From assembly GCA_019744775.1 (NCBI GenBank), contig JAIETZ010000003.1:310001-374000 (forward strand): a DNA stretch of 64,000 nucleotides. The letters run 5' to 3'. Every line of letters starts with the position of its first letter. Positions within the stretch are counted from its first letter, which is position 1. Shown one piece after another: positions 1-9,251 of the stretch. The position numbers were made by a program, and so were the translations under genes. This DNA is from Candidatus Obscuribacterales bacterium (lineage in GTDB: Bacteria > Cyanobacteriota > Vampirovibrionia > Obscuribacterales > Obscuribacteraceae). The notes beneath the pieces were generated by a model. That model saw nothing but the letters and a program-made list of their open reading frames with translations, searched no databases and was not told the DNA's origin.

Positions 1-1
1 C

Positions 2-661
2 GAGGACGGACAGCGCAGAACGGCTGTGCTGGCAAATGTGCGCGGACGAGATTTGGGAAGCTTTGTTGCTGAGGCGCAGGCAAAGGTTAATAAGGAAATT
101 CAATTGCCCAAGGGATATCACATCGAGTGGGGTGGACAGTTTGAAAATCAACAACGAGCTATGGCTCGTTTGTGCATTGTTGTTCCGGTTGTGCTTTTGC
201 TCATCTTCATTCTTCTGTTTGTAACTTTCAACTCTCTGAAGAATGCGGGACTGATTATGCTTGTTGTGCCATTTTCCCTCATTGGTGGCATTCTTGCGCT
301 CTTTATTACTCGTCAGGTCTTGTCTGTGCCGGCTGTTATTGGATTCATTGCCCTCTTTGGTGTCGCCGTGCAAAATGGTGTGATCTTAGTTAGCTATATT
401 ATGCAATTGCAGAAACATGGTTATCCGGTGCAAGAAGCGGTATTGGATGGCGCTCATGTTCGATTGCGGCCCGTGTTAATGACTGCTCTCGTGGCTATTA
501 TGGGATTGGTTCCCAAAGTTCTATCTAGCGGTACAGGCGCCGAAATCCAAAGACCATTGGCGACGGTAGTGCTTGGTGGATTGATATCAGCTACGATTTT
601 GACATTGGTTGTTCTGCCGGCCCTGTATGAGCTCTTTAATCAGCCAGAAGAAGAACGTTAA
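2..661 (+). CDS. HME-family RND efflux pump, C-terminal fragment (5' end outside window)
   Basis: The reading frame is open to the left edge, so only about the last 219 residues of an inner-membrane heavy-metal efflux RND protein (CzcA/CusA family) are present. Visible are the end of the second periplasmic domain (TAVLANVRGRDL, GGQFENQQRA) and the last membrane helices: a long hydrophobic run near residue 60 and the FGVAVQNGVILVSY and RPVLMTALVAIMG segments typical of CzcA. Its TAA stop overlaps the ATG of the next pump (TAATG), so the two are translationally coupled. An internal GTG at position 26 is only an in-frame codon, not the start. Metal specificity cannot be read because the TM4 motif lies outside the window. 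Confidence 0.9.
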   Translation, partial: EDGQRRTAVLANVRGRDLGSFVAEAQAKVNKEIQLPKGYHIEWGGQFENQQRAMARLCIVVPVVLLLIFILLFVTFNSLKNAGLIMLVVPFSLIGGILALFITRQVLSVPAVIGFIALFGVAVQNGVILVSYIMQLQKHGYPVQEAVLDGAHVRLRPVLMTALVAIMGLVPKVLSSGTGAEIQRPLATVVLGGLISATILTLVVLPALYELFNQPEEER

Positions 662-3600
662 TGCAAAATTTGGTTGCTAGTTTTATCGGAACAGCGCTAA
701 AGGGCAAATACCTTACTCTGGGTTGTGTTGCTTTACTTGTAATTGCTGGTGTAATTGCTTGGAGAATGCTGCCTATTGAGGCTTATCCGGAGTTGGCTAA
801 TCCTCAAGTTAGGGTGATCACTATAGTCCCTGGAAAAGGTGCCGAAGAAGTCGAACGCTTAATTACAGTGCCGCTGGAAAAGGAAATGAATGGCATTCCA
901 GGACAGACTGCTTTGAGATCTTTATCTTTATATGGTTTGTCTGTAGTAATTTCAACATTTAGCGATAACTCCCAGACAGCGCTCGCTCGGCAGCAGGTTC
1001 TTGAACGGATTCATCAGGCTGACTTGCCGGATGGTATAGAGCCTCACTTGGAGCCGGATGTTGGCTCGCTAAGGGAAATCTATCGCTACTATTTATCCAG
1101 TCCCTACTACTCTGCTATGGGTTTGCGTTCGATTCAACAATGGGACTTAGAAAAGCTTTTTCGGCAAATCCCGGGAGTTATTGGTGTTGTTAGTGAAGGT
1201 GGGCAAACCAAGACTTTTCAAATTAACGTAGATCCATATAGGTTACGAGCATTCAATGTAAGTTTGGAGCAAGTATTTATTGCTGTAGAAAAATCCAATG
1301 ACAGCACGGGTGGCGGATTCATCGAACGAAATGGAAATGCTCTCATCGTACGTGAATTGGGACTTTTAAAAAATGAGGACGACATAGGGAATGTCGTAAT
1401 TAGGACAAACGCCGAGGGAGTTCCTACACGCGTAAAGGATGTGGCTTCCGTAACAATTGGACCTATGGTACGTCGTGGGCAAGTTGGGAAAGACTATGAC
1501 GATGAGATTGTAGAAGGCATATTGTTGCTTCGAAGAGGCGAGAATCCTACCCAGGTGTTGAAGTCCGTGAAAGAGCATTTGCCGGAAGTTATTGCGAGGC
1601 TGCCGGCCGGCGTCAAGCTAGTGCCTTTGTATGACCGCGATATTCTGATGAAGCAGACGCTAGCTACAGTTGGTTTCAATATTTTTGCCGGTATTACTCT
1701 CGTTGTTATTTTGTTGGCAGTATTTCTCGTTGATGTACGGTCTGCTCTTATCACGGCTTGTGTCATTCCAATTTCTATGCTCATAGCTTTTATTTGCTTG
1801 ACTCTTTTGGGAGTGCCGGCAAATTTATTAAGTCTTGGCGCAATTGATTTCGGTATCTTAGTTGATAGCTCTGTAGTGATGACCGAAAACATTGTTAGAC
1901 GTTTGTCTAAAGAAGGACGTGATATGAACGTTCAAGAGCGCCTATATCTCTTGGCTGAGTCTGCTCGTGAGGTAGGAGGACCAATTATTTTCGGTATTGT
2001 CGTAATTATCGCTACGTTTATGCCGATATTCAGTTTCTCGGGAGTAGAAGGAAAATTGTTTCGGCCACTGGCGACTACGATGGTCAGCGCTTTAATTGGT
2101 GCAGGTCTTGTGTCGCTGGCGGTAGTGCCGGTACTGTGTTCTATTTTTTTGGTGAAGAAGCCATTAGAAGAGAAACAGAGTCCAATTGTTAAGATTGCCC
2201 GTCGTCTGTATGAACCAAGTTTGAACTGGGCGCTAAAACATTCTCACGCTGTAATTGGAATTGCGGTTCTGACGATTGTCATTTCCGGCTTGCTCTTCGT
2301 GAATCTTGGAAGCGAGTTTCTACCGCATTTGGAAGAGGGTAATATTTGGTTGAGAGCTACTATTAAGCCCGGCAGTGTGACTTTGGAAGAATCGGCTAAG
2401 ATAGGCAGGCAAGTGAGACTAGCTCTGCTGAAGTTCCCTGAAGTCAAACAGGTGATTTCCCAGGTGGGTGGTCCTGATGATGGAACTGATCCAGCGAGAT
2501 TTGCTGATCAGGAATATTACATTGACCTTCTGCCGGCCAAAAAATGGCGCGGACAGTTTCATGAGAACAAAGACCTACTTATAAAGGCAATGCGTCAAGA
2601 TTTGGAAACTATTCCTGGTGTTGGCTATTACTTTACACAATATATTCAAACGACTCTTGATGAAGCCTTATCCGGCGTACAAGGCTCTCTTGTCGCGAAA
2701 ATAGCCGGCCCTGACTTGGCAGAATTGGAAAAATTAGCCGACAAAGTTGGTCACATAATGTCGAAGACGCCTGGAATTGTGGATGTAATTGTTGACCCGC
2801 TTTTAGGACAGCCGCAGTTCGTAATTAAGATCAATCAGCAAGAAGCGGCACGTTATGGACTTAATGAACACGATTTGCGCGACCTGGTGGAAATAGCAGT
2901 CGCTGGAAAATCGGCGACCAAGATTATCGAGGGCGAAAGACGTTTTGATGTGGTCGTGCGTTTTGCTGCTCCCTTTAGATCAACTGAAGAATCGCTTGAG
3001 CAAATCCTTATTGATACTCCAAATTCGCAAAGAGTTCCTCTATCGCAATTAGCAACACTGGAACAAGTCAATGGTGCCACGCAAATTTGGCGAGAGTCTG
3101 GTTATCGAATGGCTACCATTCGAGCAAATGTACGGGGTCGTGACTTGGCTACTGCTGTTAAAGATGCACAGCGGCGTGTTGCTTCGGCGATTGTTCTGCC
3201 TGAAGGATATCGCGTTCAATGGAGCGGTGAATTTCAAAGGCAAAAAGAGGCAACACACCAATTAGCGATTGTTCTGCCTGTGACATTAGTTGTAATTGTT
3301 ACTATCCTCTATCTCTCGTCTGGAACGCTGGGCGGAGCCCTGGTAATCTTTTCCGTGATACCGCTTGCTGCTCTTGGAGCGCTATTGGCCTTGCACCTCA
3401 CTGGTACTTACTTTTCCATTGCTGCCGGCGTTGGACTAATTGCCTTATTTGGATTAGCTGTTAAAAATGGCATTCTTCTTGTGGCTTTTGTTAATGAATT
3501 AAGACACGAAGGATTTTCGGTTGCGGAGGCTGTTTATCAAGGAGCACTGACCCGGATGAGACCGGTTCTAATGACAGCAACAATTGCTGCTGCTGGATTG

Positions 3601-3795
3601 ATGCCGGCAGCAATGTCAACGGAGATTGGTGCGCAGACACAGAGGCCTTTTGCTATCGTAATAATTGGCGGGTTAATTTCTTGTACACTACTTTCGTTAT
3701 ACGTATTGCCGGCGCTTTATCTCAAATTCTCTCCCAGCCCTGGCAGACCCGCAGGCACCAAGAGTACCGACCTAGAGGAGGCAGTTGATGCGTAG
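661..3795 (+). CDS. czcA: HME-family RND heavy-metal efflux pump (CzcA-like), complete
   Basis: A 1044-residue inner-membrane proton/metal antiporter, the normal CzcA/CusA length. The order is N-terminal helix, first periplasmic porter domain, TM2-6, second porter domain, TM8-12. The TM4 region reads AIDFGILVDSSVVMTEN, with Asp-Asp-Glu at the positions found in divalent-cation pumps (Zn, Co, Cd, Ni); the Cu/Ag type lacks this first Asp. Divalent export is therefore the better guess. It is the second of two tandem pump genes, overlaps the upstream stop by 1 nt, and overlaps the adaptor gene downstream by 8 nt, so it lies within one operon. The exact metal is not determined. Confidence 0.93.
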   Translation: MQNLVASFIGTALKGKYLTLGCVALLVIAGVIAWRMLPIEAYPELANPQVRVITIVPGKGAEEVERLITVPLEKEMNGIPGQTALRSLSLYGLSVVISTFSDNSQTALARQQVLERIHQADLPDGIEPHLEPDVGSLREIYRYYLSSPYYSAMGLRSIQQWDLEKLFRQIPGVIGVVSEGGQTKTFQINVDPYRLRAFNVSLEQVFIAVEKSNDSTGGGFIERNGNALIVRELGLLKNEDDIGNVVIRTNAEGVPTRVKDVASVTIGPMVRRGQVGKDYDDEIVEGILLLRRGENPTQVLKSVKEHLPEVIARLPAGVKLVPLYDRDILMKQTLATVGFNIFAGITLVVILLAVFLVDVRSALITACVIPISMLIAFICLTLLGVPANLLSLGAIDFGILVDSSVVMTENIVRRLSKEGRDMNVQERLYLLAESAREVGGPIIFGIVVIIATFMPIFSFSGVEGKLFRPLATTMVSALIGAGLVSLAVVPVLCSIFLVKKPLEEKQSPIVKIARRLYEPSLNWALKHSHAVIGIAVLTIVISGLLFVNLGSEFLPHLEEGNIWLRATIKPGSVTLEESAKIGRQVRLALLKFPEVKQVISQVGGPDDGTDPARFADQEYYIDLLPAKKWRGQFHENKDLLIKAMRQDLETIPGVGYYFTQYIQTTLDEALSGVQGSLVAKIAGPDLAELEKLADKVGHIMSKTPGIVDVIVDPLLGQPQFVIKINQQEAARYGLNEHDLRDLVEIAVAGKSATKIIEGERRFDVVVRFAAPFRSTEESLEQILIDTPNSQRVPLSQLATLEQVNGATQIWRESGYRMATIRANVRGRDLATAVKDAQRRVASAIVLPEGYRVQWSGEFQRQKEATHQLAIVLPVTLVVIVTILYLSSGTLGGALVIFSVIPLAALGALLALHLTGTYFSIAAGVGLIALFGLAVKNGILLVAFVNELRHEGFSVAEAVYQGALTRMRPVLMTATIAAAGLMPAAMSTEIGAQTQRPFAIVIIGGLISCTLLSLYVLPALYLKFSPSPGRPAGTKSTDLEEAVDA

Positions 3796-4999
3796 AATCA
3801 CGATTCTTCTTATTACTGTCCTGATTTCTGGTTGTACGCAATCGACATCTACTATTCCGACCTCGGATTCAAAGGGCAAAGATATCTGTGCGCCGCTAAT
3901 GCTCACGGATAGTGAATTGTCTAGTATTGGATTTACAGATGCAGTTGCTTCCGTGCGGACGGTGCCGGTGAAGCTGAATTTGGTAGGGACCATTCAGGCT
4001 AATCCCAACTTAACGACACCGATTAATTCTCTGGTGCCCGGTCGGATTGAAAATGTATTTGTCCAACACGGCGATGTTGTGAGAAAAGGACAGATTCTTG
4101 CACAAATTCGCAGCGACGAAGTGGGCGAGTTGGAAAGCGATTATTTGTCGAAATTAGTTGACCTGGATTCTCAGCGCAAGACCGCGAATTTACAATTGGC
4201 TTTAAAGCAAAAGATATATGATCGTAGAGCGGTTTTACTCAGTGAAAAAATTGCCGCGAGGGCGGAATTTGAGCTTGCAGAAAGCGACTTAGAGGAAGCT
4301 AGGCTAGACCTGGCTGCAATTGACGAGAAGATACAAGCAGCCTATAGATCTACCAAAGAAAGGATAGGCTTGTATGGTTTGTCTGAAAGTGAGTTGAATA
4401 GATTGAACAAGGCTCGTACTATAAAAGCTGTGTTTGATGTCGTATCGCCGCGAGCCGGGATTATTATAGATCGTGAGGCAGATCCAGGCGAAATGGTTGA
4501 GTCTGGTAAGAACTTATTTGAAGTTTCTGATTTATCGCACGTATGGCTTGTTGCCCAAGTCTTCGAGAAGGATTTGCGCTTCATGCGAAAGTATTTGCCA
4601 GTCGAAGTTGTTGTAGATAGTTTTCCTGATGAAAAATTTTACGGACTAATTGATTTTGTTGGCGCACAAATTGATCCGGAGTCCAGAACATTGAATATTA
4701 GAGCAACAATTAGCAATCCGGGAATAAGACTTAAGCCTGAGATGTTTGCCGAAATTGTAGTTCAAACAGGTTTGTCTAGTGGATTAGTAATCCCGCAGGC
4801 ATCAGTGCAAACAATTGGAGAAGTATCAGTAGTGTACATAGTTAAGGATAAAAATCATTTTGAGGAAAGGCAAATTCGTACCGGGCAAACCTCTGGAGAT
4901 TTAGTAGAGGTTACGCAAGGATTAAAGCCGGGCGAAAGAGTGGTCGTCAAAGGAAGTTTGCAATTGTTGGGTCAGTCGGTAAAACGAGCGAAGGAGTAA
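3788..4999 (+). CDS. czcB: periplasmic adaptor (membrane fusion) lipoprotein of the RND pump, CzcB-like
   Basis: An HlyD/CusB-type adaptor of about 403 residues that should link the RND pump to the outer membrane factor. The N-terminus is a lipoprotein signal with lipobox LISG-C, so it is anchored to a membrane. Then follow the barrel-sandwich half (LVPGRIENVFVQHGDVVRKGQ), an alpha-helical hairpin of about 100 residues, the second lipoyl half (VVSPRAGIIIDREADPGEMV), beta-barrel and membrane-proximal domains. ATG 3788 is preferred over TTG 3785 because GAGGAGG (3775-3781) is well spaced only for the ATG. It overlaps the pump stop and is followed 7 nt later by the PII-like gene. Confidence 0.92.
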   Translation: MRRITILLITVLISGCTQSTSTIPTSDSKGKDICAPLMLTDSELSSIGFTDAVASVRTVPVKLNLVGTIQANPNLTTPINSLVPGRIENVFVQHGDVVRKGQILAQIRSDEVGELESDYLSKLVDLDSQRKTANLQLALKQKIYDRRAVLLSEKIAARAEFELAESDLEEARLDLAAIDEKIQAAYRSTKERIGLYGLSESELNRLNKARTIKAVFDVVSPRAGIIIDREADPGEMVESGKNLFEVSDLSHVWLVAQVFEKDLRFMRKYLPVEVVVDSFPDEKFYGLIDFVGAQIDPESRTLNIRATISNPGIRLKPEMFAEIVVQTGLSSGLVIPQASVQTIGEVSVVYIVKDKNHFEERQIRTGQTSGDLVEVTQGLKPGERVVVKGSLQLLGQSVKRAKE

Positions 5000-5006
5000 G
5001 AGCGCC

Positions 5007-5342
5007 ATGGAATTGATTACGGCAATCATTCAACCATTCATGCTGGATCGCCTCACTCGAACCTTGCGTATGCAGGAGATTACCGGCTACACCGTTACGG
5101 AATTAAAAGGTTCAGTACTAAACTTAAATGACTCGGCTGACTATTTGCAGCCGCGTGTTAAAGTCGAGATAGCAGTCAACAATGAAGAATCTTCAAATAT
5201 AATCCAACTGATTAGTAAAACAGTGAGAACGCATCAGGAAGGAGATGGCATCATTTACTCAGTTTCGTTGAATAGTTTTTCCAATATTCAAACGGGATTG
5301 ACAGGACCGGAAGCTTTGGCCAAGCAGCAAAAAAAGGATTAG
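5007..5342 (+). CDS. PII-like signalling protein of a metal-efflux locus (PII-NG type)
   Basis: A 111-residue protein starting MELITAIIQPFMLDRLTRTL, the N-terminal strand-helix of the GlnB/GlnK fold, with a T-loop region around residues 34-55 (GYTVTELKGS...). A uridylylated T-loop Tyr as in GlnB is not obvious, and the C-terminal half is shorter and divergent. Family knowledge: a PII subgroup (PII-NG) clusters with CusA/CzcA pump genes rather than with nitrogen genes. Its position 7 nt after the adaptor gene, with AAGGAG at 4991-4996, fits that. A regulatory or metal-sensing role for the pump is inference. Its TAG directly abuts the stop codon of the convergent outer membrane factor gene with no spacer. 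Confidence 0.82.
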   Translation: MELITAIIQPFMLDRLTRTLRMQEITGYTVTELKGSVLNLNDSADYLQPRVKVEIAVNNEESSNIIQLISKTVRTHQEGDGIIYSVSLNSFSNIQTGLTGPEALAKQQKKD

Positions 5343-6917
5343 TTATTGCAATGGTACGTTAATTGCTTGCTCTAGATCCGTGAAGGCTAGTTGATAGTCC
5401 ATGATAGCGTTTAGGTAATCTCTGCGTACTGCCACGTTTGCTTGTTGAGCGGTCAATGTAGCTGTAATGTCAGACTGACCCACCTCATAACTCCGTCGTG
5501 CCAGACGTGCTACTTCGTATGAGTCAAAGAGAACGTGTTCTTGATACTCGAGGATACGTTGTCTGGCTGTGATGAGATTGTTGTATGCAGATGAAACTTC
5601 GCCGATGACGATATTTTTCTGTCCTAGCAATTGAGCTCTCAATTGTTTAATTGTTGCCCGCAATTGAGTAATTTGTCCTTGCTGAAAATCTAGAACTGGC
5701 AGTTGAACCAGCACGTTGAATAACAGACCGACGGTGGCGTCAGATCCAGTCTCGGGAACCGGCGGGTTGCCTGAAAAGTCACGACCCCACATGAATTCGG
5801 GTGTTGGAATGATATTGCCGAATGCTGCTTTTAGCTGTGCGCTGGCTACATTAATTTGTTTGTTGATGATTTTGAGTTCGAGGCGATTGTTTTGCGCTAG
5901 GGTGATGAATTCACTAAGCGGTGGCACTGGCTTGGAAAAGTCCGGCAGTAAATCATTTCTTTCGGCGGTAGATAATTCCTCTGCACGTTCTTTGCTTGCT
6001 TTTAATCGAAAAAGCGGTAATCGCGGGACGTTAATGCTGTTTTCGACCGGATTGGCCATGACTACGTTGAGTTGTTGTGCTGCTCTTGTGGCGCGCATGT
6101 TTCCTTGTCGCAATTCGATATTGGCTTGTGACGTTGCCAGGCGTGCTTTTAAAACATCCAACTCGGGTACGTCGCCTGCATTGAATCGTTTTTGTGCAAC
6201 ATCTAAAAGTTTTTCGGCAAGTTGAGAAAGATCAGAGAGCGTTTCTGCCGTTTCTTGTGCGAGTGCAAGTTCGGTGAAGCTGCGGCGGATGTCGGCGCGG
6301 AACTTCCAAAGGTCGCGAGCGATTTCCAATTTTGTTTGTGCCACTTGGCGCTTGGCTACCAGCAATCTGAAAAGTACTTTCCATGGTGGCTCAATTGGAA
6401 CGTTGACTGCTTGCTGGAAGCTCAAGCTACCGTATCCATTGATCAAGACCAAGCTTGGATTGGGAAAAGTGAGGGCTTGCCAATACGCTGACTTTGTAAT
6501 TCCAAGTTGTTTTCGTATCGCTTCTGTCCGTGGGTTATTCATAAGCGCATCATTTAGTGCTTGGCTAATAGTCACTGTCTTTACTGCAGTGCCTTTCAAC
6601 ATCGGTTGCCCACTGGTGCTAGTAGCAGTGGGTTGTGTTGCGTCTGTTGCCGGCATTGATGATTGTGATAGGTCGACAGACGGTAAAACGATACCTTTGT
6701 CTGTCATTGTTCCATTGCTGGTTGTTGACTGCGGATTCGCTTTCAATGCCGAATCGGGAGCCACCTGTAGGCTTGGTGATGGAGTTAACGCCGGACGCAA
6801 TTGCACCGATGAATCAGAATCAGTTTTTGCCGCAGGCATGCTGGCGCCTGCCTGCATGCTGAATGTAGGCGTTGTAGTAAGAATGAAAAACAAAAGGAAG
6901 TAGGCGATAAATGCCAT
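5343..6917 (-). CDS. czcC: TolC-family outer membrane factor of the metal efflux system (CzcC-like)
   Basis: A 524-residue outer membrane efflux protein. It has an N-terminal signal peptide (MAFIAYFLLFFILTTTPTFS), a Ser/Thr/Pro-rich linker to about residue 105, and two repeated OEP domains. Typical signatures are TISQALNDALMNNPRTEAIRK, LDVLKARLATSQANIELRQG and a C-terminal RRSYEVGQSDITATLTAQQ. It should complete the tripartite pump, although it lies convergent to the pump operon and so has its own promoter. The long low-complexity linker before the first OEP repeat is unusual for the family. The start at 6917 is the only nearby in-frame ATG, with AGGAA upstream. Confidence 0.9.
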   Translation of the reverse strand: MAFIAYFLLFFILTTTPTFSMQAGASMPAAKTDSDSSVQLRPALTPSPSLQVAPDSALKANPQSTTSNGTMTDKGIVLPSVDLSQSSMPATDATQPTATSTSGQPMLKGTAVKTVTISQALNDALMNNPRTEAIRKQLGITKSAYWQALTFPNPSLVLINGYGSLSFQQAVNVPIEPPWKVLFRLLVAKRQVAQTKLEIARDLWKFRADIRRSFTELALAQETAETLSDLSQLAEKLLDVAQKRFNAGDVPELDVLKARLATSQANIELRQGNMRATRAAQQLNVVMANPVENSINVPRLPLFRLKASKERAEELSTAERNDLLPDFSKPVPPLSEFITLAQNNRLELKIINKQINVASAQLKAAFGNIIPTPEFMWGRDFSGNPPVPETGSDATVGLLFNVLVQLPVLDFQQGQITQLRATIKQLRAQLLGQKNIVIGEVSSAYNNLITARQRILEYQEHVLFDSYEVARLARRSYEVGQSDITATLTAQQANVAVRRDYLNAIMDYQLAFTDLEQAINVPLQ

Positions 6918-6986
6918 TCTTCATTTCCTAATACTAGAACTAGATAGTTAGTATAACCTAATTTAAAATTGCACTGTGACAACGTG

Positions 6987-8114
6987 CTAAATACGCTCTT
7001 GTACCCATTGAGCTATTTCGTATCGTAGTGACGGCATCATCTCAAAGCATATATGTTTAGCCCTCGAACAGATAACCAGCTTCTTGTCCTGGCAAGATAC
7101 TAATTCAAACAGATTTTTGGTTTCTGCAAACGGAACAAATACGTCTTTGCCGCCACCGATGATTAGGGTAGAGCAAGTGATGCCTGACAAGGTTGAGTGC
7201 AGGCTGAATTTTTGAGCCAGTTGGGATATGTCTTCATCGTCTTGCACAAGTTGTGACAAAAGCTCACGCTTCAATTTGTTCTGAGCTTGTTTGTTGACCA
7301 ATACATCCGACGGTGCGGAAAGACTTACGCAGACTTTGAAAAGCTGCGGAAACTTTGCGGCTAGACTCAAGGCAATGGTGCCGCCGATACTTGCGCCGTG
7401 CAGTGCAATGCGATTTGCATCGAGGACTTTTGTCTCCGCAATGAATAACACAATTGCATTGCACAAAGAATCAAGATTCAGTAAGTCAAACGACTCGGAA
7501 AGACTTTCACCGGTGCCCGGATAGTCAAATGAAAGTGTTGCAATGCCTTGGCGTAAAAACGCGTGTTCGGTGTAATGCAACTCTTCTTTCGTTGACTTGT
7601 GTGCGTTAAGCAATACGACAACAGGAAGTGAGCCATACGGAATTTCTTCTTCGTTGCCTGGCAATCGCAAGTAGCCTTTAAGTGATGCAACTTTGTATGG
7701 AATTTCAATCTTGCGAGCTGGATAACTGAAATACGGCGCTGCTAACTCGTAATTGCGGCTGCACATGTTGTACGTCTGTGACTTTTGTTTTGTGTCTTTC
7801 ATTATGAGTTGCGCGTAGAAACTCCACAACGCTGCTTGCAAATGATGGTCGCGTGCTCTGGCAAGAAGACCTAAGTCGTCCCAGTAGCGAGCTTTTTCTT
7901 GATAGTTTGCCGCCATCAAAGTTAAGCGGTAGCGCAAGTCGTCTAGAGTTTTTACTTTGTTTGTCGCTTGCGCGAATTCTTCGGCGTAAAGTCCATTTGC
8001 TAATGCTCTTGTTTTAAGCACCGGCAAAATCATGCGCAAGGTTGCGCTTTCGGAAACTTCATTGAGAAATTTCGTCAGTCTTTGATTTGCGCGATTTGTT
8101 GTTAGACGAGACAT
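6987..8114 (-). CDS. alpha/beta hydrolase (esterase/acyl-transferase-like)
   Basis: About 375 residues. An N-terminal helical region (residues 1-140) is followed by an alpha/beta hydrolase core: strand GSLPVVVLLNAH, strand GIATLSFDYPGTGES, nucleophile elbow GASIGG (Ser about 242), acid in GGGKDVFVPF, and catalytic His in SRAKHICFE. This layout resembles the FrsA/DUF1100-like or dipeptidyl-aminopeptidase-like esterases. No signal peptide is visible, so it is probably cytoplasmic. The frame extends to TTG 8219, but those 35 extra residues look non-coding, so ATG 8114 (MSRLTTN) is chosen; neither start has a strong ribosome site. The substrate is unknown. Confidence 0.75.
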   Translation of the reverse strand: MSRLTTNRANQRLTKFLNEVSESATLRMILPVLKTRALANGLYAEEFAQATNKVKTLDDLRYRLTLMAANYQEKARYWDDLGLLARARDHHLQAALWSFYAQLIMKDTKQKSQTYNMCSRNYELAAPYFSYPARKIEIPYKVASLKGYLRLPGNEEEIPYGSLPVVVLLNAHKSTKEELHYTEHAFLRQGIATLSFDYPGTGESLSESFDLLNLDSLCNAIVLFIAETKVLDANRIALHGASIGGTIALSLAAKFPQLFKVCVSLSAPSDVLVNKQAQNKLKRELLSQLVQDDEDISQLAQKFSLHSTLSGITCSTLIIGGGKDVFVPFAETKNLFELVSCQDKKLVICSRAKHICFEMMPSLRYEIAQWVQERI

Positions 8115-8400
8115 TAGTCGACTGAATAAATAATGACAACATGGCTGAAAGCCTGTTGGCAACGGTGTTTTAGCGATCGCTATTCTACCTGAGGGATATA
8201 TCTTGTCCCTTAACAACAATCAAAAAATGTTTTTGGAAAATCTTGTCAAGAAATTCTTGGAAACGTATAGATGCAAGTCTTACTAGCGAGGACGCAGCGC
8301 CGATAATGCGGTTCAGAAGCGACAAGTCAGGGGTATAAAACCGGTACTGGGGCATCCAATTTCGGTTGTCGAGCGGGCAAATAATTTGAGAATTAATTAC

Positions 8401-8501
8401 AGAGCAGCAGCAGAGCAAGGGCGGCGAAGAGCCGTCCGTAGCGATGCGTGTAAAGCTGGACAGCAGGCGCAGGCGAGACTTGTCGAGCCGGAGCTATAAA
8501 T
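8401..8501 (-). repeat. intergenic repeat copy D with hairpin
   Basis: This is a copy of the dispersed intergenic element also present at 10612-10672, 35121-35268, 35951-36055 and 46984-47106. Read on the minus strand it begins ATTTATAGCTCCGG at 8501 and contains a hairpin at 8419-8437 (GGGCGGC, loop GAAGA, GCCGTCC, one G.U pair). The flanks CATCGCTAC and TTGCTCT match the other copies while the stem sequence differs. It ends directly at the sigma-factor ATG and supplies that gene's GGAG ribosome site. The rest of the 8115-8400 spacer shows no further gene or clear signal. Confidence 0.7.
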
Positions 8502-9251
8502 ATGGACGTTAAAGAGAGCAGAGCATTTTTGCGAGGCGAGATGGAATTCACGCCCGAACGCATGATGCGTTATATCCGCTCCCGGGCGAGGCTCTCCTCC
8601 GAAGAAGATGTTGAGGACATTCTGCAGAATGCCCTAATTTTGGTGACCAAGCACTTTGACCCTAGCTATCCGGGTGCCAAGCTCAAGCCCTACTGTATGG
8701 CTGCCTGTAATAAGGCTATCGCTCAGAATCTGGAGCGTTATCACAAAGTTATCCTTAAGAAGGCTGAAAAGCCTGAACTGGCCGTGCCTCACGGGGTTGT
8801 CTATGAAGAAGAGCGGGAAGTCCATGGCGGCAAGGTAAAGATTAAAACCCTAGCCCCGGGACAGGCTTTCGACTCCCAGCCGTCTTCGGGCAGCATCTGG
8901 CAGACGACCTCCCTTGATTCCTTGTTTTCCGAGGAGGATGGACGCTCGGCAGATGACGTTATAGGGGAATCGTCCGTTCTGGGCTCCGGTTCAGGACTGG
9001 GTCAAAATCCTGAAGAACGGGCTCTAATGGCTGATTTAATCAAGCAAATAACCGATGAACTGCCCACAGACCTGCACAAAGTTTGTTTCATGCTCAAATA
9101 TGTCCATGGATATAAAAGAGAAGATTTGATTTCCTGTCTAAAAATGGAGGCTAAGAGTATAGATACGATCGATAAGAAAATCGTCCGTACACTAGCTCAA
9201 TTCAAAGCGAAGCTGGACGAGGAAAGCAAAACAAAAGCGAGGGATGAATAA
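8502..9251 (+). CDS. sigma-70-family RNA polymerase sigma factor, divergent ECF-like
   Basis: A 249-residue protein. Residues 15-80 resemble sigma region 2 (MMRYIRSRARLSSEEDVEDILQNAL... with a conserved Glu-Asp-Ile-Leu-Gln core, then CMAACNKAIAQNLERYH). Residues 185-240 resemble region 4 (ELPTDLHKVCFMLKYVHGYKREDLISCL, helix-turn-helix). The linker between them, about 90 residues and rich in Ser, Gly and Asp, is much longer than in ordinary ECF factors. ATG 8502 has GGAG about 8 nt upstream, inside a repeat element. It overlaps the next gene by 8 nt, which suggests that the following protein is its regulator or partner. The regulon is unknown. Confidence 0.75.
   Translation: MDVKESRAFLRGEMEFTPERMMRYIRSRARLSSEEDVEDILQNALILVTKHFDPSYPGAKLKPYCMAACNKAIAQNLERYHKVILKKAEKPELAVPHGVVYEEEREVHGGKVKIKTLAPGQAFDSQPSSGSIWQTTSLDSLFSEEDGRSADDVIGESSVLGSGSGLGQNPEERALMADLIKQITDELPTDLHKVCFMLKYVHGYKREDLISCLKMEAKSIDTIDKKIVRTLAQFKAKLDEESKTKARDE

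Noticed and set aside
8170-8182. HIP1 octamer GCGATCGC as an iterated element
   Set aside because: I noticed only this one copy, so cyanobacterial HIP1 itself is not enriched; GCCGGC is.
8115-8219. 35-residue N-terminal extension of the alpha/beta hydrolase from TTG
   Set aside because: No ribosome site, no hydrophobic signal pattern and unlike the rest of the protein; ATG 8114 is simpler.
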